64,000 nt of DNA from Opitutaceae bacterium. GTDB taxonomy: Bacteria > Verrucomicrobiota > Verrucomicrobiia > Opitutales > Opitutaceae. Position numbers and translations under genes: made by a program. The DNA is taken from positions 1 to 64,000 of the forward strand of contig JANQSC010000008.1 in assembly GCA_028284235.1 (NCBI GenBank), given 5' to 3'. Below the pieces are notes generated by a model. The model saw only the letters and a list, made by a program, of their open reading frames with translations. It ran no database searches and was not told where the DNA came from. This document shows positions 47,301 to 56,161 of this stretch, in pieces. Position 1 is the stretch's first letter. Each line of letters starts with the position of its first letter.

Positions 47301-48925
47301 ACAAAGTATCGCCCATGATCGCCCGGCTCCGCTTCAGCGTGCCCGGCGTTACGCTCATCTCGCCGCCACCGCACCACGACATCTATTCGATCGAAGACCT
47401 CGCCCAGTTGATCTTCGACCTGAAAGAAGTGAATCCGCGAGCCAAGGTCTGTGTGAAACTCGTCTCCAGCTCCGGAGTCGGAACGGTCGCCGCCGGCGTC
47501 GCCAAGGCGTACGCGGATGTAATTCTCATCTCAGGACACGATGGCGGAACCGGCGCGTCGCCGCTCTCATCCATCAAGCACGCCGGGTCTTCCTGGGAAA
47601 TCGGCCTCGCCGAAACGCATCAGGTTCTCATGATGAACGGCCTGCGCAATCGCGTCGTCCTACGCACGGACGGAGGCATGAAAACCGGACGCGACATCGT
47701 CATGGCCGCCATGCTCGGAGCGGAAGAGTACAACTTCGGCACCGCCGCGATGATCGCCGCCAGCTGCGCGATGTTTCGTGTTTGTCATTTGAATACATGC
47801 CCAGTCGGAGTCGCCACACAGCGTGAAGATCTTCGGGCCAAGTACAAGGGAACTCCCGAGAACGTCATCAACTACTTCAACGCAGTGGCCGAAGACGTGC
47901 GGTCGTACATGGCCAAACTCGGCGTGCGCAAGATGGACGACCTCGTCGGGCGAGTCGACTTGCTCGAGCAAATCGACGATCCGGAGAATCCGAAAACGCG
48001 GATGGTCAATCTCAGCGGCCTCCTCCACGATCCGGATCCGAGCGGCGAGTCGCCACGCATCCACACCCGCCCGCGCAACGAGCGCCTCGGCTTCGAGGGA
48101 GGCTTGGACCAGACGATCATCCAAGAGTCCAAAGACGTTATTTCCGGACGCGTCGCGTCGTTCCGCGGCAAATACAAGATCGGCAACACCGACCGATGCA
48201 TCGGAACCCACCTGTCGGGAGAAGTCGCTTATATTCGCGGCAGCAATCACCTCCCGCCCGCGTCAATCGACCTCAAGTTCACCGGAACGGCGGGGCAAAG
48301 CTTCGGCACTTTCCTTTCCCCCGGAATCCGCATGCGACTTTTCGGAGAAGCCAACGACTACGTCGGCAAGGGCATGAGCGGCGGCGAAATCGTCATTCGC
48401 CCCAAGGACGAGGAAACCTTCGTTTGGAAGGACAACACCATCGCCGGAAACACCTGCCTCTACGGGGCGACCGGCGGACATCTCTTCGCCGCGGGCTGCG
48501 CCGGCGAGCGTTTCGGCGTTCGCAACAGCGGGGCGATCGCAGTCGTCGAAGGCTTGGGCGACCACGCCTGCGAATACATGACCGGCGGCCTCATCGTGTC
48601 GCTCGGCGAAACCGGCTCCAACTTCGGAGCAGGCATGAGCGGCGGCCTCGGCTTCGTCTACGACGAAAACGATGTATTCAACAATCGATACAACCCCGCC
48701 ATGGTGGATATCGAGCGTTTGAGTGAAAGCGGCGAGGCCGACGCCCTCAAGAAAGTGGTGGAAGCCCACCTCGCTGCGACATCCAGCCCGCTTGCCCAAT
48801 CGCTACTAGAAAATTGGGGAGCAACTGTATCCAAATTCTGGAAAGTCGTACCGCATCCTTCGACGCCGGAAACACCGAAAAACGTGCTCAAGGTCGAGTC
48901 GCTCAACATTCCGGCTCAAGCGTAG
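44396..48925 (+). CDS. gltB: Glutamate synthase large subunit
   Basis: The 1509-residue product has an 18-residue propeptide-like start, then the amidotransferase nucleophile Cys19 (EHDACGVGFLANI). The central domain follows, then the FMN-binding synthase domain (KPGEGGQLPGHKVSPMIARL; DGGTGASPLSSIKHAG) and the 3Fe-4S Cys cluster CAMFRVCHLNTC. The GXGXG beta-helix (GEANDYVGKGMSGGEIV, GATGGHLFAAGCAGERF) forms the C-terminal part. It converts glutamine and 2-oxoglutarate to two glutamates. The small subunit gltD is not in this window; a strong terminator follows directly. Confidence 0.97.
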   Translation: MNSIQPSPLYKKEQEHDACGVGFLANINGEKSHGLLKKTIQALKNLAHRGAIDADAITGDGAGILTQIPYALFREHLEQEGKHLYNDEDLGVGVIFLPKDDEYAQSHAKKLVENAVKNEGLSVLGWRDVPVDDSCLGQKAKETQPRIVQILTAKTDELDVADYERKLFLAQKTAERQAMEEDIEDFYICSFSNRTLIYKGMLNSPQMRPYFKDLKNPNYETAFAIFHQRYSTNTFPFWHLAQPFRMMAHNGEINTIRGNRNLMRARERSNIHGVWGDRYSDLRPIIQPDLSDSASFDNALQLITLGGRSALQSAMMMMPPAWENNDQISDELRGFYEYYACMLEPWDGPAAIAFTDGRYVAASLDRNGLRPARYKIYDDGTVLLASELGLIDETDLKTVRSGRLGPGKMIAIDLEEKRFLDNDEIKQAIGSDPKFKQWCQEHLTDVHAFAKDSSVEPANSEDDAIRPQLAFGYDKDEFDVILKPMAQTGMEATGSMGDDTPLAFISRKPRLLYTYFKQLFAQVTNPPIDSIRERSVMSINMFLGGRLGLFEDMPQSAGFAKTSSPVLFNNEVDALFNIEGLKDRVVRLDVTYDASSGAAGLETAVRELTARAEKTVEEKSAKVLILTDRGVNADRVAIPMLLAAGAVHQTLVKAGLRLKCDIVAETGEARDVHQIACLLGFGANAVNPYIALAVMKNFAENGDLEDVDAATACNNYRGAIEKGLLKIMGKMGISTLFSYCRAQIFEAIGLSQSLIDECFFGTPTPIGGIGYAEIGEEVIARHQMAYGDEEPGFTSAGYFKVVRKGGEFHAWNPKVVGGMHRFLKKGQPEDYEKYKNESDTHQPYAIKDLLQINFPESSPISPEQVEPIEDIRRRFTTAAMSLGALSPECHETLAIAMNRIGGKSNSGEGGEDPRRYTLLESGDNASSAIKQVASGRFGVTAEYLSTAKEIEIKMAQGAKPGEGGQLPGHKVSPMIARLRFSVPGVTLISPPPHHDIYSIEDLAQLIFDLKEVNPRAKVCVKLVSSSGVGTVAAGVAKAYADVILISGHDGGTGASPLSSIKHAGSSWEIGLAETHQVLMMNGLRNRVVLRTDGGMKTGRDIVMAAMLGAEEYNFGTAAMIAASCAMFRVCHLNTCPVGVATQREDLRAKYKGTPENVINYFNAVAEDVRSYMAKLGVRKMDDLVGRVDLLEQIDDPENPKTRMVNLSGLLHDPDPSGESPRIHTRPRNERLGFEGGLDQTIIQESKDVISGRVASFRGKYKIGNTDRCIGTHLSGEVAYIRGSNHLPPASIDLKFTGTAGQSFGTFLSPGIRMRLFGEANDYVGKGMSGGEIVIRPKDEETFVWKDNTIAGNTCLYGATGGHLFAAGCAGERFGVRNSGAIAVVEGLGDHACEYMTGGLIVSLGETGSNFGAGMSGGLGFVYDENDVFNNRYNPAMVDIERLSESGEADALKKVVEAHLAATSSPLAQSLLENWGATVSKFWKVVPHPSTPETPKNVLKVESLNIPAQA

Positions 48926-48944
48926 CTTAACCACAAATTTGCTG

Positions 48945-48975
48945 ATGCCTCTCCACTCTGGAGAGGCATTTTTTT
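48945..48975 (+). terminator. Rho-independent terminator of gltB
   Basis: A perfect 11-bp stem (ATGCCTCTCCA/TGGAGAGGCAT) with a CTC loop is followed by a run of T residues. It lies about 20 bases after the gltB stop. Confidence 0.95.
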
Positions 48976-48997
48976 GTATCAAATTGATTGATACCGA

Positions 48998-50476
48998 TTA
49001 TTTCCGCTGATTGGCGTCGAGAAACTCGATCAGTCTCCGAGCGGTCGTCGGACCGATTCCTTCGACCGATTGCAGCGCTTCTTCCGAAGCGGCCCGTAGT
49101 TGCTCAACGCTTTTGAACGTCGTGAGCAAGAGGGCTCGTTTCTTGGGTCCGAGCCCCGGGAAGTCGTCCAGCAAACTCTCTTTGACCTTCCGGCTTCGCA
49201 AGTCGGCGTTGTAGGTGTTGGCGAATCGGTGGGCTTCGTCGCGCATTCGTTGCAGCAACCGCAGGCCTTCGTCCTTCAAAGGGAGTCTCAGCGGCGGACG
49301 CTCGTCCGGAAAAATTATGGTCTCGTGTTTTTTCGCCAGGCCGATAATCGCGGGCGGCTCCAGGTCTTGTACGAGGAACGCCTTGATCGCCGCGCCGACT
49401 TGACCGAGACCACCGTCAATGACGATGACGTCCGGGAACGGCTTGCCTTCGTTCGACAAGCGCCGGTAGCGCCTGCCCACCACTTCCTCCATCGAGCGGA
49501 AATCGTCGTTGCCCTCGAAGCTGCTGATCTTGAAGCGCCGGTATTGCTGCTTGTTGGGTTGCCCGTCTTCGAAACGGACCACGGACGCCACGACGAAGGT
49601 GCCGGAAATGTGGGAAATGTCGAAACACTCCATCGCGGTCGGAAGCGTTTCGAGCCCGAGTTCGGTTTTCAATCGCTCCAATGCGGGGGTTTGGTCGACC
49701 GGAGCCGACCGCTCCCGTTCGAACTTCCGCGTCTTTTTCAACGACGCCTCGAGAGCGAAGGCCAAATCCCGCAGCTCCGCCGCCTTTTCGTACTGCTTCT
49801 TTTCCGATGCCACCGCCATCTTCTCTTTGACCTCCGCAAGCCACTCGACCGATTTTCCCTCGAGAAAGGAGCACGCCTCCTCGACGCGCTCCAAATACGC
49901 GTCGCGATCCACCACGTTGGGGAACCCGTAGAGCTCGGAGCGCACGTCCTCGTACAGTCGGAATCGCCCGTCATCGAGGGTCTTCGGGTTGGAGTCGCTC
50001 AGCAGCACTCCGAACTGGCGCCGCATTTCCGCCAGCGTTTTGCGGATGTGCTGGGCGTGAGCGAAGGGGCCGAAGTAGCGGGCCCCGTCCTCTTTCTTGA
50101 AACGAGCCAGAGTGAATCGCGGCAGGGTCCGCGTCTGGTCGACGCGCACGAGCAGGAAGCGCTTGTCGTCGGTGAAGTCGGTATTGTACTTGGGTCGCCA
50201 CTTTTTGATCAGCTGGCCTTCCAGCAAGAGAGCTTCGGGCTCCGATTTCACTTCGATGATCTCGAAATCGCGGATCATCTCCACGAGGGCCCGAATTTTC
50301 GGCTGGCGCGTGAACGATCGGGACGGCTGGAAATAGGTGGACACTCGCTTCTTCAAACTCTTGGCTTTACCCACGTAGATGACGGAACCCAGGCGGTCCT
50401 TCATCAAGTACACCCCGGGCGTGGACGGGAGTTGCCGCGCCTTTTCCTTCAATTTACTCAAACCAGCCGTTGGCAT
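48998..50476 (-). CDS. uvrC: UvrC excinuclease subunit, short form lacking cysteine cluster
   Basis: The 492-residue product has the GIY-YIG nuclease (GVYLMKDRLGSVIYVGKAKS), a UVR motif (about 215-245), the RNase H-like nuclease with Asp286 (ECFDISH), Asp354 (VIDGGLGQ) and His416 (MRDEAHRF), and tandem HhH motifs at the C-terminus. It is about 110 residues shorter than usual UvrC. The stretch between UVR and the RNase H domain is nearly absent, and only two cysteines exist in the whole protein (202 and 284), so the four-Cys Fe-S site is missing. Both nuclease centres remain. Confidence 0.95.
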   Translation of the reverse strand: MPTAGLSKLKEKARQLPSTPGVYLMKDRLGSVIYVGKAKSLKKRVSTYFQPSRSFTRQPKIRALVEMIRDFEIIEVKSEPEALLLEGQLIKKWRPKYNTDFTDDKRFLLVRVDQTRTLPRFTLARFKKEDGARYFGPFAHAQHIRKTLAEMRRQFGVLLSDSNPKTLDDGRFRLYEDVRSELYGFPNVVDRDAYLERVEEACSFLEGKSVEWLAEVKEKMAVASEKKQYEKAAELRDLAFALEASLKKTRKFERERSAPVDQTPALERLKTELGLETLPTAMECFDISHISGTFVVASVVRFEDGQPNKQQYRRFKISSFEGNDDFRSMEEVVGRRYRRLSNEGKPFPDVIVIDGGLGQVGAAIKAFLVQDLEPPAIIGLAKKHETIIFPDERPPLRLPLKDEGLRLLQRMRDEAHRFANTYNADLRSRKVKESLLDDFPGLGPKKRALLLTTFKSVEQLRAASEEALQSVEGIGPTTARRLIEFLDANQRK

Positions 50477-50541
50477 CGTTCGTTTAACTCTCTACTCATC
50501 CGAAAAAACAAGCGAAGCTTTTTAGTCCAGGAACCATCACG

Positions 50542-51825
50542 ATGTCGCAGACAAAGAAATTCATGCTGATCACTCTCGGCGAAGAGCTGCTCCTCGGCCT
50601 TACCCGGAACGGTCACCTGACCTTTGTGGGCGACCAGCTTCGCCAGCGCGGCGTCACGCTCCACGGCAACTACACGATCTCCGACGAGAGCGACGAAATC
50701 GACGACCACTTCAAGTTCTGCTGGGAACGGGGCGACGTGGTCATCACCACCGGCGGCCTGGGCCCTACGGTCGACGACCGCACCAAGGAAGCGCTCGCCG
50801 ATGCGCTCGGTGAAACGCTCGTTTTCGACGAGTCTATTTTAAACGCGATCCAGGACCGTTTTCGGCGCATCGGCAAGCGAATGAGCCCGAACAACCGCAA
50901 GCAGGCCTACCGCCCCGAAAGCGCGGAAGTCCTGGAGAACCCGCTGGGAACCGCCCCGGGACTGTGGCTACAGAAATCCGGCAAGATTCTCGTCATGCTC
51001 CCCGGTCCACCCAACGAGCTCCAGCCCATGTTCACGGAACAAGTCATCCCGCGACTTGAGAAACTGGACTTCATCGAAACCGCGGAAAACTATCTCCAAG
51101 TCCGGACCATCGGCGTGGGCGAGTCGGCTCTGGAGATGCAGTTCCAATCCTTGTTCGACGCGCATCCAGGACTTGCCGTCGCCTATTGCGCCCATCAAGG
51201 GCAGGTCGATTTCCGGCTCAGTTTTCCGAACGAGAACGACCGGCAGCAAGAGCTCCAGTCGATCGCGGAGGAATGCAAGCGCGCCCTGGGCGAGAATTTC
51301 CTCAGCTTCGGCCACGATACGACCGCTGAGATCGTATCCAAACTTTTGAGAGAACGCGGTGCGACGCTTTCGACCGCCGAGAGCTGCACGGGCGGGCTCA
51401 TCGCCAACGCCTTCACCGACTTGCAGGGAGCCTCGGACGTCTTTTCCGGCGGGATCGTTAGCTACTGCAACGAAGCGAAGATGGAACTGCTCGGCGTCCC
51501 TGAAAAATTGATACAAGACCACACCGAAGTCAGCGCTCCCGTTGCGGAAGCAATGGCTCGAGGCGCCGCGGAGCGACTCCATTCCGACTACGCGATTAGC
51601 TCCACTGGCTACGCGGGGCCCGACGGAGGAACGGAGGAGAATCCGGTCGGGACAATATTTGTGGGGCTTCATTCCCCTCGAGGAAGCGCTTCCAAACGCT
51701 ATAGCTGGAACGGGGGGCGACTTGGAATCAAGAAGCGAGCGTTGCAAGCGGCGCTCGATCTCCTGCGTAGGGAGCTGATCGCCCCGGCCAACGCTCCCGC
51801 AGATCAACTCCAGTCAACGCCATGA
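50542..51825 (+). CDS. cinA: CinA-family protein (MoaB-like domain plus NMN deamidase domain)
   Basis: The 427-residue product joins an N-terminal molybdopterin-binding-like/pyrophosphatase domain (LITLGEELLLGLTRNGHLTF, VVITTGGLGPTVDDRTKEAL, MLPGPPNELQPMF) and a C-terminal amidase domain (TAESCTGGLIANAFTDLQGAS, SSTGYAGPDGGTEENPVGT). CinA proteins recycle pyridine nucleotides by deamidating NMN and cleaving ADP-ribose. It overlaps moaA by 4 bases (ATGA), which couples it to molybdenum cofactor synthesis. Confidence 0.95.
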   Translation: MSQTKKFMLITLGEELLLGLTRNGHLTFVGDQLRQRGVTLHGNYTISDESDEIDDHFKFCWERGDVVITTGGLGPTVDDRTKEALADALGETLVFDESILNAIQDRFRRIGKRMSPNNRKQAYRPESAEVLENPLGTAPGLWLQKSGKILVMLPGPPNELQPMFTEQVIPRLEKLDFIETAENYLQVRTIGVGESALEMQFQSLFDAHPGLAVAYCAHQGQVDFRLSFPNENDRQQELQSIAEECKRALGENFLSFGHDTTAEIVSKLLRERGATLSTAESCTGGLIANAFTDLQGASDVFSGGIVSYCNEAKMELLGVPEKLIQDHTEVSAPVAEAMARGAAERLHSDYAISSTGYAGPDGGTEENPVGTIFVGLHSPRGSASKRYSWNGGRLGIKKRALQAALDLLRRELIAPANAPADQLQSTP

Positions 51826-52847
51826 AAACAGGCGCGGAAAACAGCCAAATGAAGGACACGCTCAATCGACCCCTGCGCGATCTTCGCATCTCGGTCACCG
51901 ATCAGTGCAACTTTCGCTGCGCCTACTGCATGCCTCGGGAAGTGTTTGGACCGGACTATCCGTTTCTCCCAAAAGGCGACATTCTGGGCGACGACGAAAT
52001 CGTCCTGCTCGCCCGCAGTTTCGCTCGACTCGGAATCGAGAAAATCCGCCTCACCGGCGGCGAACCGCTATTGAGGAAAGACCTGCCCGACCTCGTGGGA
52101 AAACTGGCAGGCGTCGAAGGAGTCGAAGATCTTTCCCTCACCACCAATGGCGTTCTCCTTCCGCGCCACGCGCGGGCATTGAAAGAAGCGGGCCTCGACC
52201 GGATCAACATCAGCCTCGACAGCCTGAACGCCGACATCTTCCGCCAGATGAGCGGGGGGAAGGGCGATCCCGAAGCCGTGCTCAAGGGAATCGAGGCCGC
52301 TCGCGCCGCTCACTTGAACGTCAAGGTGAACATGGTCGTCAAGAAGGGCGTCAACGACCAGGAAGTGCTTCCCATGGTGAGGCATTTTCGAGAACAGCGG
52401 ACTACGCTTCGCTTCATCGAGTACATGGACGTAGGCAACACCAACCAATGGCGATCCGCCGAAGTTCAATCCGCGAAGGAACTATTGGATACAATCGGGA
52501 GGGAGTTCGAATTCGAACCGGTCGACCCGAACTACCGCGGGGAAGTCGCGGCCCGATATCGATACATGGACATTCCGGTCGAGTTTGGTATCATAAATTC
52601 GATTACAAAACCATTCTGCTCCGACTGCAATCGGGCTCGCCTTTCCGCCGACGGAAAACTGTTTACCTGCCTGTTCGCTACAGCCGGACACGATCTTAGA
52701 GCAATCGTCAGGGAAGGCGCGAGTGAGGACCGACTAGTCGATCATATATCAAAAATTTGGTTACAACGGAAAGATCGCTATTCCGAAGAGCGATCGGAAC
52801 AGTCGACGGGCAAGCCAAAGATCGAGATGTCGTATATTGGGGGCTAG
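51822..52847 (+). CDS. moaA: GTP 3',8-cyclase MoaA
   Basis: The 341-residue radical SAM enzyme carries the N-terminal cluster CNFRCAYC, the GGEPLL motif (RLTGGEPLLRKDLP), and the C-terminal cluster cysteines in FCSDCNRARLSADGKLFTC. It ends in the conserved IGG. It makes the first intermediate of molybdopterin synthesis from GTP. Other moa genes are not in the window. Confidence 0.97.
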   Translation: MKTGAENSQMKDTLNRPLRDLRISVTDQCNFRCAYCMPREVFGPDYPFLPKGDILGDDEIVLLARSFARLGIEKIRLTGGEPLLRKDLPDLVGKLAGVEGVEDLSLTTNGVLLPRHARALKEAGLDRINISLDSLNADIFRQMSGGKGDPEAVLKGIEAARAAHLNVKVNMVVKKGVNDQEVLPMVRHFREQRTTLRFIEYMDVGNTNQWRSAEVQSAKELLDTIGREFEFEPVDPNYRGEVAARYRYMDIPVEFGIINSITKPFCSDCNRARLSADGKLFTCLFATAGHDLRAIVREGASEDRLVDHISKIWLQRKDRYSEERSEQSTGKPKIEMSYIGG

Positions 52848-52858
52848 TTTGCCTAAGA

Positions 52859-52920
52859 GACTGTCTAATAAATCGGAATATGCGTCGCAGCTGGCATATT
52901 CCGATTTATTAGACAGTCTC
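52859..52920. repeat. Perfect 26-bp-arm palindrome between converging genes
   Basis: Arms at 52859-52884 and 52895-52920 are perfectly complementary around a 10-base loop (GTCGCAGCTG). It lies 11 bases after moaA; the opposing gene's stop overlaps its outer edge. It could act as a bidirectional terminator, although the stem is AT-rich and lacks a T-tract. Part of each arm resembles a motif at 42203-42240. Confidence 0.85.
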
Positions 52921-53810
52921 TAACCCCCGGCGAACCCGAAGTAATTGAGCAGCCAGACTTCTTTCCAAAGCCGATAGCGACCTTCCCAAGTGAGGCGACC
53001 CATTTCCTCGTGGAGATGGGGGGGGAAAAGGAATCCCGCTTCGATATTGACCCGTTCGAGAATCCCTTGCTGCCGATTGATATCGTCCACCGGATCGATT
53101 TCGTACGACTCGAGCTCCAGTCCTTGGATACGCTTCGCGTGCGTCTTGTGCAGCGACTGAACCTTCCGCGACCACGGCTTTCGGACAACATTCCAGTTCT
53201 CCGGGTAGAAGCCGCCGTACGGCGTATTCATATTGTCGGTAACAATGTGCTCCCCCGCCTTCGTCTCGGAACTGAGCGAGAGGCTGTGGCTGATGAGCCC
53301 GTTCGGCTGAGGGATGAACAGTACTTGAATCCGCGTGGAATCGGATTCGTCTTGGTAAATCGACGAGCGGACCGCGATTCCATTGCCGACGTCCGCGACG
53401 AGCGCCTGACGTTTCTTGAACCCGTTCTGTTTCAGCCAGTCCCGCAAGTCGATGAGCTTGCGCTGGGCCGGCCACTCTTCCCCGGATTGATTGTTTCTAA
53501 AACGGGGGAAAAGCGCAATGTCGCTCTGGCTCATGGCGCTGACCGCAACCCAGGTGTAGAGGGTTTCAAGCAGCAGCCAGATCAGAAAGAAGATGACCGC
53601 CAGCGCCCAAAAGGGTCGATTCGCCCACTCCAGCGTGTCGACCAGAAAGGCAAGCACGATGGAAACGGAGAGCCAGCGGGACCAGCGATTGAGAATGGAA
53701 ATCGTGACCGAGTTGGTCCGGCTGTTGAGGAAGCCAAGCAGGATCGAGACAACGATTAGGGCGGAAACGGCGAGCTGGCCGTCGATTGCGAACGTGTCTG
53801 TGAGTTGCAT
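52920..53810 (-). CDS. Membrane protein of unknown function
   Basis: The 296-residue product has three hydrophobic helices in its first 100 residues (ALIVVSILLGFL; WLSVSIVLAFLVD; FWALAVIFFLIWLLLETLY). A soluble C-terminal half follows with an alpha/beta character (RNNQSGEEWPAQRKLIDLRD, RIQVLFIPQPNG, and a Trp-rich end near GRYRLWKEVWLLNYFGFAG). I do not recognise the family and see no catalytic motif. It lies downstream of dnaN on the same strand with a 90-base gap and converges on moaA. Confidence 0.75.
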   Translation of the reverse strand: MQLTDTFAIDGQLAVSALIVVSILLGFLNSRTNSVTISILNRWSRWLSVSIVLAFLVDTLEWANRPFWALAVIFFLIWLLLETLYTWVAVSAMSQSDIALFPRFRNNQSGEEWPAQRKLIDLRDWLKQNGFKKRQALVADVGNGIAVRSSIYQDESDSTRIQVLFIPQPNGLISHSLSLSSETKAGEHIVTDNMNTPYGGFYPENWNVVRKPWSRKVQSLHKTHAKRIQGLELESYEIDPVDDINRQQGILERVNIEAGFLFPPHLHEEMGRLTWEGRYRLWKEVWLLNYFGFAGG

Positions 53811-53899
53811 GTGTGTCAGTAGCGGGCGTCGCGAGGGACTCCTGCCGCTCCGGAAATCTTCGGCCGCGGAACGCAGGCCGGACTAGTCGTCTCGTCTTA

Positions 53900-55045
53900 T
53901 CAGGTGTATCGAACGGGCATGATGACGCAGAGGAAGCTCTCCAGCGTTTTGAATACGCCCGGGCTCACTTCGTCTTTCAGCTCGAAGAATATCTCGTCTT
54001 TCGAAAGCGCCTTGAGCGGATCCATCAAAAAGGCCGGATTGAAGGCGACTTGCAGGTCCGGCCCGCTGTAGTCGATTGCGAGGGACTCGTGAGACTCGCC
54101 GAAGTCGGGGCTGGACGCGCTCAGCTCCATCAAATTGTTGCTGATCTGGATTTTGACTGAGTTCGACTTGTCTGTGGCGACTAAGGCAGCGCGGTGGATC
54201 GACTGAAGGAACAGCTCGCGTTCCACTTTGATTCGCTGGTGAGTCTCTTTGGGAATAACCTGTTGATAATTCGGGTAATTGCCTTCCACCACCTTCGAGA
54301 CGAGGAGAATATCGCCGACAAATCCGTCGGCTTCGTCCTTGGTGTGAATCTGGAAGGCGACGCGGCGATCATTGAACGCAATCTTGAGGTTCTCGCCCTT
54401 GTCGAGCAGACGGGTAAGCTCGGAAACGGTCTTCGCGGGGAGGATGAGGCTGCCGGAGAGGCCTTCGCCGACTTCCATGTCGTGGTCGATCTTGGCCAGG
54501 CGGCGGCCGTCGGTGGCGACGAGGCTAAGCTTGCCGGACCCGTCGGAGTCTTCGGGCTCGGTGAATGTAAAGTAAACCCCGTTGAGCATGTAGCGGGTCT
54601 CGTCCGAGGACTGGGCGTAGGAAACGCTCTTGAGCATTCCCGCAAGGTTCGACTGCTCGATGGTGAAGGAGCGATCGTCCGCGAACTCCGGCAGGGCGGG
54701 GAACTCGTCCCGGCTGATTCCCATGATTTTGAAAAGAGAGCCACCCGACGCGATTTTCACCTGATTGTTCGGCGAGGCGTCCACCTTTACGTCGCTGTTG
54801 GGCAGTTCCTTAACGATCGTCGCCAGTCGTTTTACCGGCAAGGTGATCGCCCCCGCCTCTTCGACGTTCGCCTTAATCCGAGCGCAAATTCCGAGATCGA
54901 GATTCGTCGTGGTCAACGAGAGCGTTTCCCCGTCGGCTTCGATCAACACGTTGCTGAGGATGGGCATCGACGCCTTGGACCCGACGACATTGAGAACTTG
55001 CTGGAGACCATTGCTGAAATGATCGCGGTGGATTTTGAATTTCAT
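53900..55045 (-). CDS. dnaN: DNA polymerase III beta sliding clamp
   Basis: The 381-residue product starts [20 protein letters not shown] and contains three clamp repeats, with [12 protein letters not shown] in the second domain and the closing IMPVRYT motif that lines the partner-binding pocket. The ring tethers polymerases to DNA. No dnaA is next to it, so this is not the classical dnaA-dnaN origin arrangement. Confidence 0.97.
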   Translation of the reverse strand: MKFKIHRDHFSNGLQQVLNVVGSKASMPILSNVLIEADGETLSLTTTNLDLGICARIKANVEEAGAITLPVKRLATIVKELPNSDVKVDASPNNQVKIASGGSLFKIMGISRDEFPALPEFADDRSFTIEQSNLAGMLKSVSYAQSSDETRYMLNGVYFTFTEPEDSDGSGKLSLVATDGRRLAKIDHDMEVGEGLSGSLILPAKTVSELTRLLDKGENLKIAFNDRRVAFQIHTKDEADGFVGDILLVSKVVEGNYPNYQQVIPKETHQRIKVERELFLQSIHRAALVATDKSNSVKIQISNNLMELSASSPDFGESHESLAIDYSGPDLQVAFNPAFLMDPLKALSKDEIFFELKDEVSPGVFKTLESFLCVIMPVRYT

Positions 55046-55302
55046 TGGGTGTAATTAGGAGAAGTTTCTAGTTACTGACAATTCGAATGAATAAGGTTTT
55101 AATATCTTAAGGAAATCAGTCCTAATAATATGCTCTGTGAATTAGTTGGATAACAAGCTTAACTCACTGCCCGCAAGCAACTTGTTGGAGAGCTCGAATG
55201 TCGATTGCCCCTTCGTTTCTTGGGCAGTCAACACCAACAAGTGAAGAAATTTCCAAAAAGCAGGGCTTGTTACGAGGTTTTTCACGAGTTGTTCTTGAAT
55301 TT

Positions 55303-56160
55303 CTACGGGCCCTTTTCGGCCGTCGCTTTCCGCCGTATCCGCTGAATCATGAGCAGGTGCCGGAACACGCCGTAGAAGAGGTAGCCGAGGAAGGCGAGCA
55401 CCAGCGCGTATTGGCGGTACATGTAGACCGCGACGCCGAGCGCGAGCATCAGGATGAAGGTGCGCAGTCGCACTTTCGTGTTCCAGTCGACACTCTTGAA
55501 GCTCGGGTAGCGTATCGGGCTGACCATCAGGTAGGATATGAAGAGCATCAGGAAGGGAAGGGCGATCGCCCATCTCTGAAGGTCGTGCTTGCTGATCACG
55601 AGCACGAGCGTGGCGATCATGCCGGCGGCGGCGGGAACGGGTAGCCCGATGAAATCGCTGCTGGTCCGGTCGATATTTGCCGGGTAGATGAGCGGATGGG
55701 TGATGACGTTGAATCGGGCCAGCCGAACGCCCGCGCAGAGCAGGTAGATGAAGCTGAGAAAGAGCCCGGCGTTTTTGAAAAACAGGCTTTCCTCCGGATT
55801 GAGAATGAGAAACAGAACCATCAGCGCCGGAGCCAGGCCGAAGGAGACCATGTCCACGATCGAGTCGAACTCTTTGCCGAACAGCGATTCCCGCCCGCCG
55901 AGCCGGGCCACTCGCCCATCGAGCGAGTCGCAGAGCATTCCGCCGAGGATGAACAGGACCGCCTCGGTGTAAAGCTGAGCGGGGTTTCCGATGGGCTCGT
56001 CGAGCATCACGTTGTACCGCGCTTGGATGCACCGGATGATCGCCATGAAGCCGCAGAAGAGATTGCCGGCGGTCAGAAGGTTGGGGAGCAGGTAGATCCG
56101 GCTCGCTTGCGAGCTGTCGATGGGTTCCTTGGGAGATTCTGAGGAGGGCGGGGAATTCAC
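55303..56160 (-). CDS. pssA: CDP-diacylglycerol-serine O-phosphatidyltransferase
   Basis: The 285-residue membrane enzyme has the CDP-alcohol phosphotransferase motif DGRVARLGG...FDSIVD (around residues 78-102; D-G-x2-A-R-x8-G-x3-D-x3-D), and seven or eight hydrophobic helices. It makes phosphatidylserine, precursor of phosphatidylethanolamine. The start is GTG at 56160, one base after the stop of a RelE-like gene (TGATGTG), so its translation may depend on that gene. Confidence 0.94.
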   Translation of the reverse strand: MNSPPSSESPKEPIDSSQASRIYLLPNLLTAGNLFCGFMAIIRCIQARYNVMLDEPIGNPAQLYTEAVLFILGGMLCDSLDGRVARLGGRESLFGKEFDSIVDMVSFGLAPALMVLFLILNPEESLFFKNAGLFLSFIYLLCAGVRLARFNVITHPLIYPANIDRTSSDFIGLPVPAAAGMIATLVLVISKHDLQRWAIALPFLMLFISYLMVSPIRYPSFKSVDWNTKVRLRTFILMLALGVAVYMYRQYALVLAFLGYLFYGVFRHLLMIQRIRRKATAEKGP

Positions 56161-56161
56161 A

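Noticed and set aside
51826-51860. Molybdenum cofactor riboswitch for moaA
   Set aside because: moaA overlaps cinA by 4 bases, so there is no leader that could hold a riboswitch.
53900-55045. Replication origin near dnaN
   Set aside because: There is no dnaA, no cluster of DnaA boxes and no rpmH/rnpA neighbourhood; mnmE and mnmG are more than 10 kb away.
55142-55302. Coding tail downstream of pssA on the minus strand
   Set aside because: The frame reads plausible residues but continues upstream only as an off-frame shadow of pssA, with no start or ribosome-binding site of its own.
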